DNA of 64,000 bases from Sipunculus nudus (taxonomy: Eukaryota > Annelida > Sipuncula > Golfingiida > Sipunculidae). Below the pieces are notes generated by a model. That model was not told the DNA's origin, made no database searches, and worked only from the letters and a program-made list of their open reading frames with translations. The stretch is from NCBI GenBank assembly GCA_026874595.1, contig CM049311.1, forward strand, positions 5,865,676-5,929,675, in the 5' to 3' direction. A program made the translations under genes and the position numbers. The stretch's first letter is position 1. Each line of letters begins with the position of its first letter. Of this stretch, positions 1 through 14,300 are shown piece after piece.

Positions 1-475
1 GAAACAGACTGTTGTGAATTAACAGTGTTGTTTTTCTTCAGAGATATATATATATATATATATAAGCTTTTCTCATTATTGTCAGAGTGTGCATCTGGGT
101 GTGAGGACCCTGCTTCAAAGAATTGTTTTTTTAGTGGATAACATTATGTAGAAATATCTTCTTCCAAGTCAAACTTTCCTACATTTTTATTCCTAGCTTA
201 AATTTTACTCTGACTTTATTAAAGAAACATCATTATATTTTAAATTTTAAACTTTTTATTATGTTAAAGGGTCAGTCCAGATAAAATGTGTTTTAAGCTT
301 CAATGACTGCCTCACCAGTGACTAGACTAGTATTGTTCATGACTGCAATTAACAACTTGATGATAAAGAACAATATCAGTCAAATTAGTGCACAATATTA
401 ATAAATAACTAGCCTTTCTGGTGTATGAATTGCACTTTTTATCTGTAAATTAAAAATATATTCATACTGTGTCAG
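1..475 (+). other. Cortactin intron, 3' part (window edge)
   Basis: AT-rich sequence upstream of the first recognisable cortactin exon, with a short TA microsatellite at about 42-63. It ends in an acceptor (…tgtgtcag) at 475. No exon encoding the acidic N-terminus was found here. Confidence 0.7.
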
Positions 476-605
476 CATCCATCAGCTGAGGGAACAGGTC
501 ACAACAGACCATCAGAACATCAAGAGTAAAGAGATGGAGGAAGGACCCAAGGCATCCTATGGATACGGAGGCAAATTTGGTGTTCAGAAGGACAGGATGG
601 ACAAG
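476..605 (+). CDS. CTTN: Cortactin exon a: end of N-terminal linker and start of repeat 1
   Basis: Begins with the last base of a split codon, then reads [17 protein letters not shown] and on to [20 protein letters not shown]. This matches the cortactin segment just before and into the first repeat. It ends at a codon boundary after MDK, followed by a gtcag donor. Confidence 0.95.
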
Positions 606-3600
606 GTCAGCTTTTATATATAGCTGTGTTGTCTTCATCCATTTGCATCACTGAATCAAATTTTCAGATTTTACTTTCATTTTCATTTTGTAGTTTATAA
701 TAGCATCAGTGCTTTATCATTTGTGTTGTGTTTCAGTTTTGTGTAATTAAATATTAATGACTGAACTGTAATCAAAGTTTAAATATGGCTTATCAATAGC
801 TGTTCTTCCAGTTTGTAATTTTACTATTACTTTCTCTTAATTTATACATGTGATGTATAGTATATGTTTACAAATATAATAGACAAATGAATGATGAATA
901 TGATATGCAGTATATCAAAAGTATGGGTCAGTTGGCTTGGTAGTTTCCCAGGCTTTCATGCACAAATAATTATCCGTAAAACACCTTAAAACTTTAATGT
1001 AAAATTCAAGTGATAAAAACACCATTGTGGTTTTAGAATATGAAGAAGATTTACAAAAGTGTCCAATTGATTTATGATAATATTGTATAAAAATACCAAA
1101 GAGTGAAACTTTTTATGCTAAAAGTAGTGGTCTGCAGGTAACCATATCTAGCATAACCATTCACTGGTCTACTGCAACATTGCAGCTCCATGACCTCTTG
1201 ATAAAATCAGTAGGACTTTGACTGCAATTTATCAGATTTATTGTTCTATTTTATCCCTGCAGGTGGCAGTAGGTCATGACCATAAAGAAAAGCTTTCCCA
1301 GCATGTCAGCCAGGTTGATGCGGCAAAAGGATTCGGTGGAAAGTTTGGTGTACAAAAGGACAGACAGGATAAATCAGCTGTTGATTACAGCCACAAAGAG
1401 AAGGCGGCCAAACATCAGTCTCAGAAAGGTTAGTATAAAACAAGAAGGCAGCCAAATATCAGTCTCAGAAAGGTAAATATAAAACAAGAAGGCAGCCAAA
1501 TATCAGTCTCAGAAAGGTAAATAAAAAAAAAAGAAGACAGCCAAATATCAGTCTCAGAAAGGTAAATATAAACCAAGAAGGCAGCCAAATATCAGTCTCA
1601 GAAAGGTAAATATAAAACAAGAAGACAGCCAAATATCAGTCTCAGAAAGGTAAATATAAAACAAGAAGACAGCCAAATATCAGTCTCAGAAAGGTAAATA
1701 TAAAACAAGAAGACAGCCAAATATCAGTCTCAGAAAGGTAAATATAAAACAAGAAGACAGCCAAATATCAGTCTCAGAAAGGTAAATATAAAACAAGAAG
1801 ACAGCCAAATATCAGTCTCAGAAAGGTAAATATAAAACAAGAAGGCAGCCAAATATCAGTCTCAGAAAGGTAAATATAAAACAAGAAGGCAGCCAAACAT
1901 CAGTCTCAGAAAGGTAAATAAAAAAAAGAAGGCAGCCAAATATCAGTCTCAGAAAGGTAAATATTAAACAAGAAGGCAGCCAAACATCAGTCTCAGAAAG
2001 GTAAATAAAAAAAAAAGAAGACAGCCAAATATAAGTCACAGAAAGGTTAATATAAAAAAAGAAGGCAGCCAAATATTAGTCTCAGAAAGGTAAATATAAA
2101 AAAAGAAGGCAGCCAAATATTAGTCACAGAAAGGTTATTATAAAAAAAGAAGGCAGCCAAACATCAGTCTCAGAAAGGTAAATATAAAACAAGAAGGCAG
2201 CCAAACATCAGTCTCAGAAAGGTTATTATAAAAAAAGAAGGCAGCCAAACATCAGTCTCAGAAAGGTAAATATAAAACAAGAAGGCAGCCAAATATCAGT
2301 CTCAGAAAGGTAAATATAAAGAAAGAAGACAGCCAAACATCAGTCTCAGAAAGGTTAGTATAAAACAAGAAGGCAGCCAAATATTAGTCTCAGAAAGTTA
2401 TATATAAAAATAGAAGGCAGCCAAACATCAGTCTCAGAAAGGTAAATATAAAACAAGAATGCAGCCAAACATCAGTCTCAGAAAGGTTAATATAAAACAA
2501 GAAGGCAGCCAAATATAAGTCTCAGAAAGGTAAATATAAAAAAAGAAGACAGCCAAACATCAGTCTCAGAAAGGTTGGTATAAAACAAGAAGGCAGCCAA
2601 ACATCAGTCTCAGAAATGTAATTATAAAACAAAAAGACAGCCAAATATCTTTCTCAGAAAGGTAAATTTAAACCAAGAAGCCAAACATCAATCTCAGAGA
2701 GGTAAAAATAAGATTGACTGTATGAAAAATTAAGAAAATTTTAGCTCAGGGATTTAAGTAGCATTGAAGCAGATTGGCATTCTTAACAAAATAATGTTTT
2801 AATTTAATAATGCTGTAGAAAGTGCTAATATCAGGCAGTGGTCCTTTTATTTATATCATAATGGGATATTTTCAAGACAGTTTTGGTGCTTCTAACTTTA
2901 AGTGTAAAGGGAAAATCACAAAGTGCTAAATATAGTTGATAATGTTACAGTATATTTCTTCAGCCCTATGAGTACAGTTGCACATTTCACACAGCTTTAT
3001 AAGACAAATATGTATTTATTTTTTGCTGCAGATTATGCAACTGGGTTTGGAGGGAAGTACGGTGTTCAGCAGGACAGACAAGACAAAGCAGCAGTGGGCT
3101 GGGACTACAAGGAAAAACTACAGCAGCACGAGTCACAGAAAGGTACCCACATTGACTACCAGTGCCACAAGTGGCAAAATGATGAACTATACTCTCTGGG
3201 TGTATTAAACTTTCACCAATTGATCAGGAAATGTTTTTGGGTGCACTGAATCAGTGTTATATATACAAATGCAGATAGAGGCATTAACAGTGACCTCCTG
3301 TCTTATATAAAACATGAGGAAATTGTGCTGAAATCAGGACTCAAGTACTGAAGGCCGAGTAATTGGTTACAATTACTAGAGTCTGAAGTCAGAACTGAAT
3401 GGGCTTTACATACTGAGACTTGTAATAATGTGCTTTTTTATGCATTTTAGATGACTGATAAATCTCTTTGTAAAAAATTTAAATCATTTCCTGTTATTGA
3501 TAGATAATGTTTAAGGTCTATTTACAAGATCAAGCTTTTATATATGGGTAACATAACATAGTGTCAATCTTTACCATTTTGATTTCAGCACTGCTAGCAT

Positions 3601-5322
3601 GGATAACATACCTGAGTTGGATGGATATTAAGAGTAAATAATGATCACATATTTACAGTTAATTAAGTGATAAAGTGAAGTCAACATTTCATCTCTTAAG
3701 AAGAAAAAAATGTTTTGTAATATAGTATACTTATTACTTTAAAGGCAAAAGAAAGAGTGAGGATTTGTGAGTGTTGTGTAATAATCTGAGAAGCAATAAT
3801 TGATGTTTAATACTTTTTTGCAGACTATGCAAAAGGGTTTGGTGGTAAATATGGTGTACAGGAAGACAGACAAGACAAGGCAGCTGTCGGCTGGGACTAC
3901 CAGACCAAGCTACAACAGCACGAGTCACAGAAAGGTCAGATGATAGTAGTGTATTAAGTATTATGGTGTGGGTTATATACAGATGAGTCTTATATTCAAG
4001 GATGGACTGTATATATCTTTTAACAGCATCATTCTCTGAAATGTCATACAGTGTAATAAGTACTCAATCTCATGGCTGTATTAAAACTGTGATCATAACA
4101 TCTGTAGAACAGCTTATATTTCAGCCTCTAATGGATAACTGTGTCACATAATTCTGATTGAAAACTTTTCTATTGCGGTGTTTTACAATTAGCAAAGGCA
4201 GGAGATATGACACTTGTTTATCCCCTTATCTTTCTTTCATACAGTTCAGACCCAGATGTAGTGAAGCTTAATGACCTGTCAAATCATTTCTAGTCAAGAA
4301 TTTGGACACTTAATCTTTGGTAGGCCATGATATCTGAGATTGTCACACATATATTAATTAAGATAATGCCGTTTTGTTAAACTCTACTCAGATAAATGTC
4401 CTCGGCCATTAATAATTTACTACAAAGTAAGAGGTGATATCAGTAATATATTAATAAGAAAGTAGGGGTTTTTAGCTCAGCTGACTATAAGTCATCTGAG
4501 CTATAGTCGTGGTCCTTTGTCCATCGTCCGTCCGGCCGTCTGTCTGTTAACAGGGCACGTTTTAAAACCGTTGGACCTACGAATCCAAAAGTCTGCATAC
4601 CAATAGATGTCCCCAAAATCTCCTACCATACCAAAAATTGGGTCATTAGGACTTCGTTTCTTCGAGATATTAAGGAAAAACCTCTGTTTTCCATAAAAAA
4701 GCCATTGTTACACTTCAAAGCTGCCTAATATCAAAACCACTGATCTGTTTTTGATCATATTTAGTATTCATATTTTTCCATACATTTTCTGTGCACATAC
4801 CAAAAATTAGGTTAGTATTGGGTATTATTTTGAAGTTATGGGCCCAAATATAATGCAGTTTCTTAAAAATCAGGAAATATATTTGCTCACTTAACATGAG
4901 AATTGCTGAGGCTGGAGACTTTTTTTCAGGAATATAACTTTATTTAATCAAGATTCAATTGTTTACCCAAAATTAGATCTGAATTTTGCAAATTCTTCAA
5001 GTTATTAGCATAAATAAAAAATCAGTACCTTAAATTTTGTCCTACTTTGGCAATGGCATGTTTTTTCCCTGTAAGCACTGTTGATTTAATTTTCACAGCA
5101 TATATACATATGGATTTAATCTTTTAAAATCTGAAATTTCAAAGGAATTGTTTGAAAAGAGTAGCTTTTATTCAAGTTTCCAGGTACCAAGTCTTCATTG
5201 TTTACATCAGGTCAGTATAAATGCAGTGTACTGGGCAGTTACATAACACCTTCAGGTCTGACCTACTGCCACTGTGAGTGTCTGGGTCATGCTGGGTCAG
5301 GCAGTAATTACCAGAGAGCCTC

Positions 5323-5353
<31 letters not shown>

Positions 5354-8300
5354 GGCAGTCCAGCTCTCTCTTTCTCTCTCTCTCTCTCCTCTGCTTTTTC
5401 TCTTTCTCTCTCCATCTCTCTCTCTCTCTCTCTTACCCTTATTGCCTCCCTTCCTCCCTCCATCCCATTCTGGTGACAGGTACTATAAACTAGATACATT
5501 AGCTATAAATGTTGATGCAATTTAGAAATGTGAATCAACATAAATATTCACAATCACATGTATGTTATACTGTAAATTTATAGTAACATTCGTAAACCTG
5601 GATAAAAATTATGTAATGAAAAAAAGGAATAAATGCAAATATTGTTAATTTTTTATTGGCTCAGTAGAATGGGGAAAAAAATGATTTGCTTTGTTTCTCC
5701 ATCTTTGTCTGTTTTAAATATTAAATGTTCATGAATAAACTTTTTTATAAGCACTGTTGAATTAAATTTCATATCCTGTATGTATATGCAAGGGTGTTGT
5801 AACTCTCACCATCCCCTTCTTCATCCCACTGAGGCTTTGCTCCTTGGCACTGTGAACAATGGCTATAGCATTAAATTTAATAATTAAAGAAAATATCTGC
5901 AGAGAGACAGAGGCGTTGTAACTCTGATGATAACACAAACCCCCCCCCCCCCCCCCCATCAAGTCATTGCACCTGTGGAGTGGGGACGTTATGGCAACTG
6001 TATACATATCATAAAATTGATAAAAAGGTTTACTAAATAAATTGGATCTCATCAGACAAATGTGTAAACTGTTGAACTGTCAACAGCTTATCAAAAATGT
6101 AACCAATGGAAAGGCATGGTCAGATCTCAAATATTATTTGCAACATTTTCTTCAATCATATAAACTAACCATGGCCCAAATTACCTCTTCCTCTCAAACT
6201 TTATCTACATTTCATCATATTTTAATATTTTAACCTCCTAGGTGGTTCAGTAATGTTGACCATTTGTCCATAGGTACCTATGTACATGCCAGAAATTATG
6301 TCAATATTGTGTAATATGTAGATGTGAGGGTCATCAAAATAATGTACCTTGTCAAGACCGATCTTGTCAAGATATCATGTCACACAGTCACAAATTCATA
6401 AATCCCTTCATCAGCATAGTTAATCCTAACCTTGTATCTGTCAAATTGAAAGCTTGCAATTTTCCATACACTATAGATCCTTCATCAAAAAGCCTTATCA
6501 TCATTATACCACTGCTTAGTATACTGTCATTGCATTCATATTTGCTCAAATAAATTGTTTTTTTCGACCCCTCCCAAATAAATAAAAAAATAAACCACTA
6601 TATTTTACTCCATATTAATCCGTCAGTCAGATTATTTCATATATCATTTACTCACATATTACATTATATTCCTTTATAAAAGCCCAACATGACCATGATA
6701 TTCATAAGCTTTTTCTACTCAATACATTTATAGTCCAATCATGATCAGCTGAGCGCCGTGACCCATGGGTCCCTTGTTGTATTTCCAATTCAATGCAGAT
6801 AAGTTGAAATAACAGAAAAAAGGGAATGTTACTCTTTCATCGATAACACAGTCAACATATAGTCTGTCCCTTCAGCTGGATTTCTGCTGGACCACCAGAT
6901 TTTGCCAGCAGTCACATTAAGACATTACCAAACAAAGGCTGTAAACTATGAGGCTACAGTTCCTAATACCCTCAGCTTCAAACTGAATTATGTGATAAAA
7001 TCATTGGTGAATCAAATAAAAATTAGCCAGGTACTGACAGCGGAGATATCTTAAAATATAGGATTGCTCCAATTTTGATCATTTTACAGATCATTCTGTT
7101 GGCTTCGGAGGCAAGTATGGTGTCCAAACAGACAGGAAAGATTCAAGTGCTGAAGGCTACGAATACAAACCATCACTGGAACAACATGACTCACAGAAAG
7201 GTAACGATTTTGTCTTACCTGTATGTAATCATTATTGTATGATAAATTATCAGGCAGCCAGTAGTATCCCATGTTCATGTTTATGAAGAATTCTCAGGTA
7301 TTTACCAAATTCTGGAAAATGTAGAAGAGGTTTTCTTCAAATTATTATAAGGCTTGTTGAAAGGTCTTGTTATTTTCATTATTTGTAAGTTTCCAATTTA
7401 TCATAAGATCTCTTATTCAAGGTTTATAAAATACTTATATAATTAACCATAATACTGTTATTTTAAAAAAAATTTGAAGCTCCCTAGATTTTCACTGGTG
7501 CATGTGTACTGTAATTGAATTCTCCTTTATGCCCATTGTTCATACTAATAAAAAAGAAAACTAGTAGCATTTAGGAAAAGTAGTTTAGAAATAATTGTTG
7601 TGCGTTTACATTATTAAATCTGCAGCATATTCAGTGCTGATGCAAAATGGTCCCATAAGTTGGACCTGTTTTAACATATTTCTTGACATCTTGGATGATA
7701 TTATAGTTTCTGAAGACAGTACAATCATAACCCCCAAATATGTGTAAATCTGTACATACTGATGCTTACATCCAAGGTAGTATTATGCAACATGTGAAAG
7801 TTTGTGTCACCAAATATCAAAACTAAAATTTTGAAGTGTATATTTCAAGTGGTATGTTACAAGTAGTGCTGTATATTTCCTAGCAATTTTTTCTAGCCCA
7901 TATGCACACTCAATGTAAGCAGTGGTGTTTGGGTCTTTTCATGAATTGCACAGCCCACTATCTATAGACAAATGGATTAATCAAGCAGCCTATTAATGCA
8001 ACATAAAAAAGATGAGGATCTAGACAGACATGTGCCCGTTTGTGAACCTTGAAACTGTACACACAGCAAGTACCAGCTCAATGAGTCTCATAGTTTCAAC
8101 AATGGGCAGTATGTTGGATGTTATAACTTCCAGTGACACAACACAATCACACTGTTTCAGGTCAAGCAAATATTCCTATCTATTTACAAGATGTTACAAT
8201 GTAACACATCTTGCTGAAGAGTATTATTGTAGAATTTTCCTAAGCTGATTTTTTTTTGTGACATAAAGGCACATTTTCTGTTTATTTCCCACCAGAATTT

Positions 8301-11300
8301 GAATTTGTGGTATCTATTAAAGAATTGTCAGCACTTCCTTGAGTACTGTCTACTGGGACTCCCGAAAAAGCTACCGGACCTCACAAAAAAAATTCTGTGT
8401 CTAAAAGAAAGCATAGTATTTCTGCCGATGTCAGTACCTGCCTAGGCTTTCAGGAAAGATTAAACAACATGTGCTGTGATTCAGGCCATTCCTTTATACA
8501 GCATATGACATCACAGTTCCACTAGCCGATATGATTTGAGCTCAGTCACTCAGTTCTTCTGCCACATACCAAAGACTACGTTGTAATGGGTTCATTTGAC
8601 CTATGTCAAAAATGCAACATGGCAAAATCAAAATGTGATTACCTTACTGCCCTCTAGGGGATAAGTTATAAACAAATCTGCTGGAATACTAAAATAGGTT
8701 CCTAGAGTGGGATACTCTGGAAAATTTATTGTTCCCCTCCCAGACTTGAAGGTGGAAGCGGAGGACATATATTCCTTGAATTTGCTTGTTCAGATTGAAT
8801 TTAATTGATGGTACAATTCTACAAGTACAGAATAAACTCTTTCTCTCACTAACACCTTGCACCTTGCATTATTGGTGGTTGATGCAGCTGGTGGATGAGT
8901 GAGGGTATCATTCTGGGTCAAGATCAATTAAGAATAAATAATGCCAGCATCCCTGATTGTTACATTAGGCACATAAAACTGAAATTATACTGGCCATGCA
9001 TTGTGGCCTGGGCTGTGGCAGGCGTTGAATTACAGGTGATACAACTTGTCAGCCAAACACATAATGCTCAACTCAGATACAGTCTGGCAGACAGCAAAAA
9101 AGTCACTGTGGTACTTTGAGATCATTTGATGGAAGCAGACTTTAACAAGTGAATGAATAACAAATGAACAGGATTACACAAAACAATATACATTCTTTAT
9201 ATTCTTTGGTAACCATATTTGAGAAGCAGTACCACAATCTTTTTTTTTTATTCCCAGAGAATTCTAGTAAAATCATCCACAAATGGAAAACATTAACTTC
9301 TGAAGGCTGCTTGAATATTTCAGTTGCATTGCACATGTTTCATGCAGGTTTCAACAAATAGTAATTGAACTGTATATGTGTATACATTTTACTTTGCTTT
9401 CCTGCTCCATTTTTGTATTTCTATACATTTTGTGAGACAGCATCCCTGTTTCAAAATGGTCACATTTTTTTGTTTGTTTTATGGACTTGTGTATGACTTT
9501 GACAATATGGTTTGATGAAAATGTCACTATATTTAAAATGACTGTCAGGGGCAGTAGATTAGTTCTGCCAGTTTGCACTCATAAAAGAGGAATATAGTTA
9601 CCATAGCAGCATAAGAACTAATGAAGCTTCCCAAACTATCAGACCATTCCAAAGGATTCGGCGGAAAATTTGGTGTACAGAAAGATCGCGTTGATACCTC
9701 AGCCCTGGGTTGGGATCACCATGAGAAAGTGGAGAAGCATGCCTCACAGAAAGGTAACCATGGTAACACGCTATGTGTAGTGGTGCTTTGTTAAGCTTAG
9801 CCGCTGTAGCTGTGTGTCTGTCTGTGTTTTACTGCTGAAGCATGGGATCAGCTGCTGCTAATGAAAATTCTTGCAGTGCTGCCACTTCTTTGTATACTTT
9901 TTACAAAAATACTTCTGTACTTTTTCAGGCATAAGTACTTTTTGTATACTTTTTACTATAAATCCTTTGAGGATGGTTCATTCTTGAATCTTAAAGATAC
10001 ATTATGACAATGGTTTAATTGAAAGTTAACTGTTTTTTAGTGAACCTGTGAGCTTATGCGATGGTGTGGCATCATCTGTTAACCAATGCTATCTCAAAAA
10101 AAGGCAAGAGCTAGCATCACAAACTTTTATGCAAAAAATCAGATGTCTAGAAAACTCTATTTGAACTGGCTTATTTTGGGGCTATCTGCAGTGACTTAAA
10201 TTTTACAGGGAAAAAGGTAAAAAAACTTTTAAAATCTTCCTCCAAAACTTTCCAGCCAAATTGTTCAGTAATCTTAAGTTTGTTTGAGTGGTTCCAGTTC
10301 ATTGATTTTTGGCTGAGTTACAGGAAGCTGAACTAAGCCATTTAGCCAAATAACCATACTAAAATTACAATCTCAGAAATGGCAGGAGCTATCATCACCA
10401 AATTTTATGCAAATGTTGGTCACATGATTATATTTGGAATTGAGGTATTGAGGGTTCGATTAATTTTGGCTGAATTACCAGATTTTGAACTTGGACATTT
10501 GGCCAAGTAAGTATACTAACTTAACAATCTGAGAAACAGCAGGGGCTGTCCTCAGTAAATTTTAAACACATTTTTTTCACATGAGTCATATATGAAATTG
10601 AGGTATTGGTGGCGCCACCTGCATCAACTCTATTGTAAAAGGGTCATCCGTCATCAGTATATTAACCCATAAAACCTCAGGAAGAGCAGGCTCTAGCTTC
10701 ACCATGTTTTATGCAAAGGTTGGACACATGAATCATATTTGAAACTGAGGTTTTGTGGTGCCACCTGAATTGATCATTTTTTCTTAATGGGCAACAAACT
10801 TGCAATTCTAGTCTCTTTCAGCTTCTTCATTAAAAATGTTTTATGATGAAACTGTCAAGCTGAATTGTTTAATTTTTATGAGAATGATCCTAGGGTAGGG
10901 TTCTCTCAATTGTAGAAGAATAGATTGGGTTCATTGATTTTTTAGTAGATTACCAGAAAGCTTAATTTGTCTTGTGGCCAAGTAAGCCTCTATCAAACTG
11001 AGAGCTGTAATAGTCTTCTTCTGCAAAACTGTTGTTTCAGTTTCTGTAACACTCGACAAAAAATGATTCTTAGGTTGCCTATGTTCTAGTTTACTAAAAT
11101 GTTTTCTGGCTGAATTATTGGACCTTTAACAATGAAAGGATTGTGAGATACTTTGGCAAACAAAGCTAGTAGATTGATTGTAGTGACAGACTGAGCTCTG
11201 TGTTATATTAGCAGAGCTGTACAGGAAACATAAATAATTAAAAATTTGGTGTCTGTATCCAGCTTATATGTAAGATAAATCCATGAATAAATATATCTTT

Positions 11301-14300
11301 ATTCTGTTTTTGCTTTTAATTGGCATCTTTTAATTGGCATCTTTGATAAAAAAATCTTATGAATATGTCAGCTTAATAAACAATGTAGCCAAAGTTTTTC
11401 AGTAAGTGTAAACAAATTTACCAATAGGCCAAGATTATATCTGTATCTTTAAATACCTTGACAGACTGCCAACTATTTCAGATTTGGCAACAGGCCAAGT
11501 TTCAGTCTGTATCTATTTATAGATTTGGCAGACTGCCAGCTGTATCAGATTAGGCATAGGTCAAAGGTTCAGTCAGTAGAGCCAGGTACATGTCAGCTAA
11601 ATCAGTGCAGTAGCTGCACTTTGCAGCTGGGGAGCAACTGCCTTCCACAGCTGAGCTTGGTCAGCCAAGTACACATGACTCAAGAGAAGTTGGATGTATT
11701 GGCCTGATATTTTGGCTTGTCAAATCTTTAATTGCTTTTTCATACACTAGACTAGTGTTTCCACCTACAATGAGTTTTGCATAGTGTATGCCCCTGTTCA
11801 TTTCTCAGGAGGGATTTAATATAACATGCTGAAATTTTGCATATCTATACATCTCAGATTGCTTTGTCATATACAAGACTGATGGTGCCACCTACAGTAA
11901 TTTTTGCACAGTTCATGTCCCTGCTTATTTCTCAGAAGTGATTTGACATATCATCCTGTGATTATCCATGTCCATATATCTTGGATAGTTTTGTTGTATA
12001 CAATATTTTTGGCGCCACCTACCATTGTTTGGTCTCACGCATCTGTGCACATTGCTCAAGAGTGGTTTGAAGTATCTGGCTGAAATATTACAAGTCCTTA
12101 TACCTTTGATATCTCATACACAAGAGTGATGCCACCTACAATCATTTTATACATTGTGTACAGCCATGCCAGTATTTCAGAAGTGACATTTATTTAATTG
12201 ATGCCTGTACCCAGGTTTAAAATGCATTGTATGTGTATTGTATGTCACACATGTACTTGAAAAGTAAGTACTTTTCAAATAATGGTCATGAAAGCATGTG
12301 ATCATGGAAGCATTATACTTGATGTATATTCCATTACACAGGTTCGCATTAGGCCTGTAGGCTTTGTTTAGTGTTTATCAAAGCCTGAGTGAATTTTGTG
12401 AGATGAGGTTGACCAAAAAATGTAGAACTGAGTACCCATGACATGGGTGTGCAGCCCTTCACATTTCACTAGAGAATGTAAAGTTACTTGTCAAAAATGT
12501 GAATACACATGTAGCAAGAAGAAGAGAACAAGTAACCTTAACTAATGTGTGACTACAGACAGCATCCGTGGGCATGTTCAGTGAAATGGATATACTACCC
12601 AGTTTTAAATGAAGAAAAGTTAAAATTAAACTATTTTGGAAATATTTTTTAATATTCTTCTGCGGCAGCTGGATTTGCCTTAAAGCTGATTCAACTCCAC
12701 CCATGACCTCTGACACTTAATTATTTCACTCCTGGTTGGCATTTCTCTCGAGCAACTGATAACATTGTGTCTGAATTCTAGTAATAATCCTGCCAGGAAA
12801 AATAACTAGGGATGCTTTTATGATAAAATATATTCAGTGACAGGGGTGATATAAATTGCTCTGTATTGGGTAGTCTGATTAATATGTTTGCTTATGTTAC
12901 CCATCGTTCATCTTCATATTCCTGTGTGATAAGTAAAAGATTAAAAAGTGTAGGCAGATTTTAAAATTGTCCACATTGTGGAAAGGATAGGTGGACATGT
13001 TTATCCAGTTCAACCACTACACCCTGTCCCTCATGCAGGGCGGTTCTACTGTTTATGATTTCTAAACATAATTCAACAACATTAAGTACATGAGTTTGAC
13101 ATTGTGCCTTTAGATAAACATAAATACAATTTTAAAACACTTTTTCCTCACCAACAAAAATATTATTTAAAAAAATTATCTGAGTTGCAGCACTGCTCTT
13201 AGATAAGTATAATGGGTACATTGCAACCATGGTTACCAGAAACCAGCAGCAATTTTAACTATGGTAAAATTGTAACTGTGGTAACCTTTAATGTACTGGT
13301 ATATTTGATCATGTTAACTTAGCAGTTACTGTTAGAAGCTGTAGTTGTGTATGCTGTGTATTTCTGATGCTTTGGTTGCTTTCGCTTCTCTTGTTCTCAG
13401 CTTTAAAAGGCAACAATGGCAACCTTAGCAACCATGGTACCTGAATCTAATTAACTAGCCGAGCTATCCTGACTGTAAATGTATTATTTTGTGGCACTCA
13501 GTGTGTATTCTCAAAGCTTTTGCTGTTACTTTGTACCTTCTGACATCTATGTTGTTATATGTATGGGGATGCATCTGTAGTTTTGCTTTATGGGGTTATT
13601 GTTTGCAGCTTGTACTCAATATTTGCTTGTAAATTTTTAAAACCTATTAAGCTTTAAAATAAAACTTGATGAAAGAGTGAGTTATTCAGACAGTGATTAG
13701 ATATGATTGTATGTAAATATAATGTTATGCTAAAACTATAAAGCTGTTAAATAAAACTTGTAGAAAGTGTGAGTAATTCAGACAGTGATCAGATATGACT
13801 TTATGTAAAAAAAATTATATATCTAGGATATCCTCCCATGACGGACACCTCTCTTATACACATATTGAGGTGGTCCATGATGTTTATAATCAGAGATGTC
13901 TAATTCAGGCACTTCTGTATTATGAAAAGATTGTAGTTCATGCCAGTGTCCATATTGAGTTTTGACAGTACAGTGAAACTCCCCTAAGCCGGACACTCAA
14001 GGGACTGGAGAATTTTGTCCGTATTAGTGAGTTGTCCTGTTTACAGGAGTTTGGCATATTGCGTCAATTGATCATTAAATGTTTCTGATATCCTATCTTT
14101 TCATTAATGTACTCCTAATTTGAAATAGGCTACATTAATTTGATTTAAAATATTTTCAAAATAGCTTAAATATGCACTTGTAATTTAGAAATATAATAAT
14201 AAAAAAAAAAAAAGACAAACATCATCTAGGCCTCGCAAACTAATCTTGGCAGTTTCCCTTCGACGTATCATGCTTCATCTTCTAAGCAAGCGGCAGTTCA

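Larger units (their letters stand above)
3935..7089 (+). other. Cortactin intron with interspersed repeats
   Basis: Contains the hairpin-bounded repeat at about 4473-6779, a CT-rich microsatellite at about 5318-5430 and an 18-base C run at 5940-5957. No coding exon recognised. Confidence 0.7.

Noticed and set aside
1818-2072. 84-residue minus-strand frame within the intron 2 minisatellite
   Set aside because: It is only the reverse strand of the 44-bp repeat; composition reflects the repeat unit.
5198-5525. Ser/Leu-rich and Arg/Glu-rich frames on both strands
   Set aside because: Generated by the CT microsatellite.
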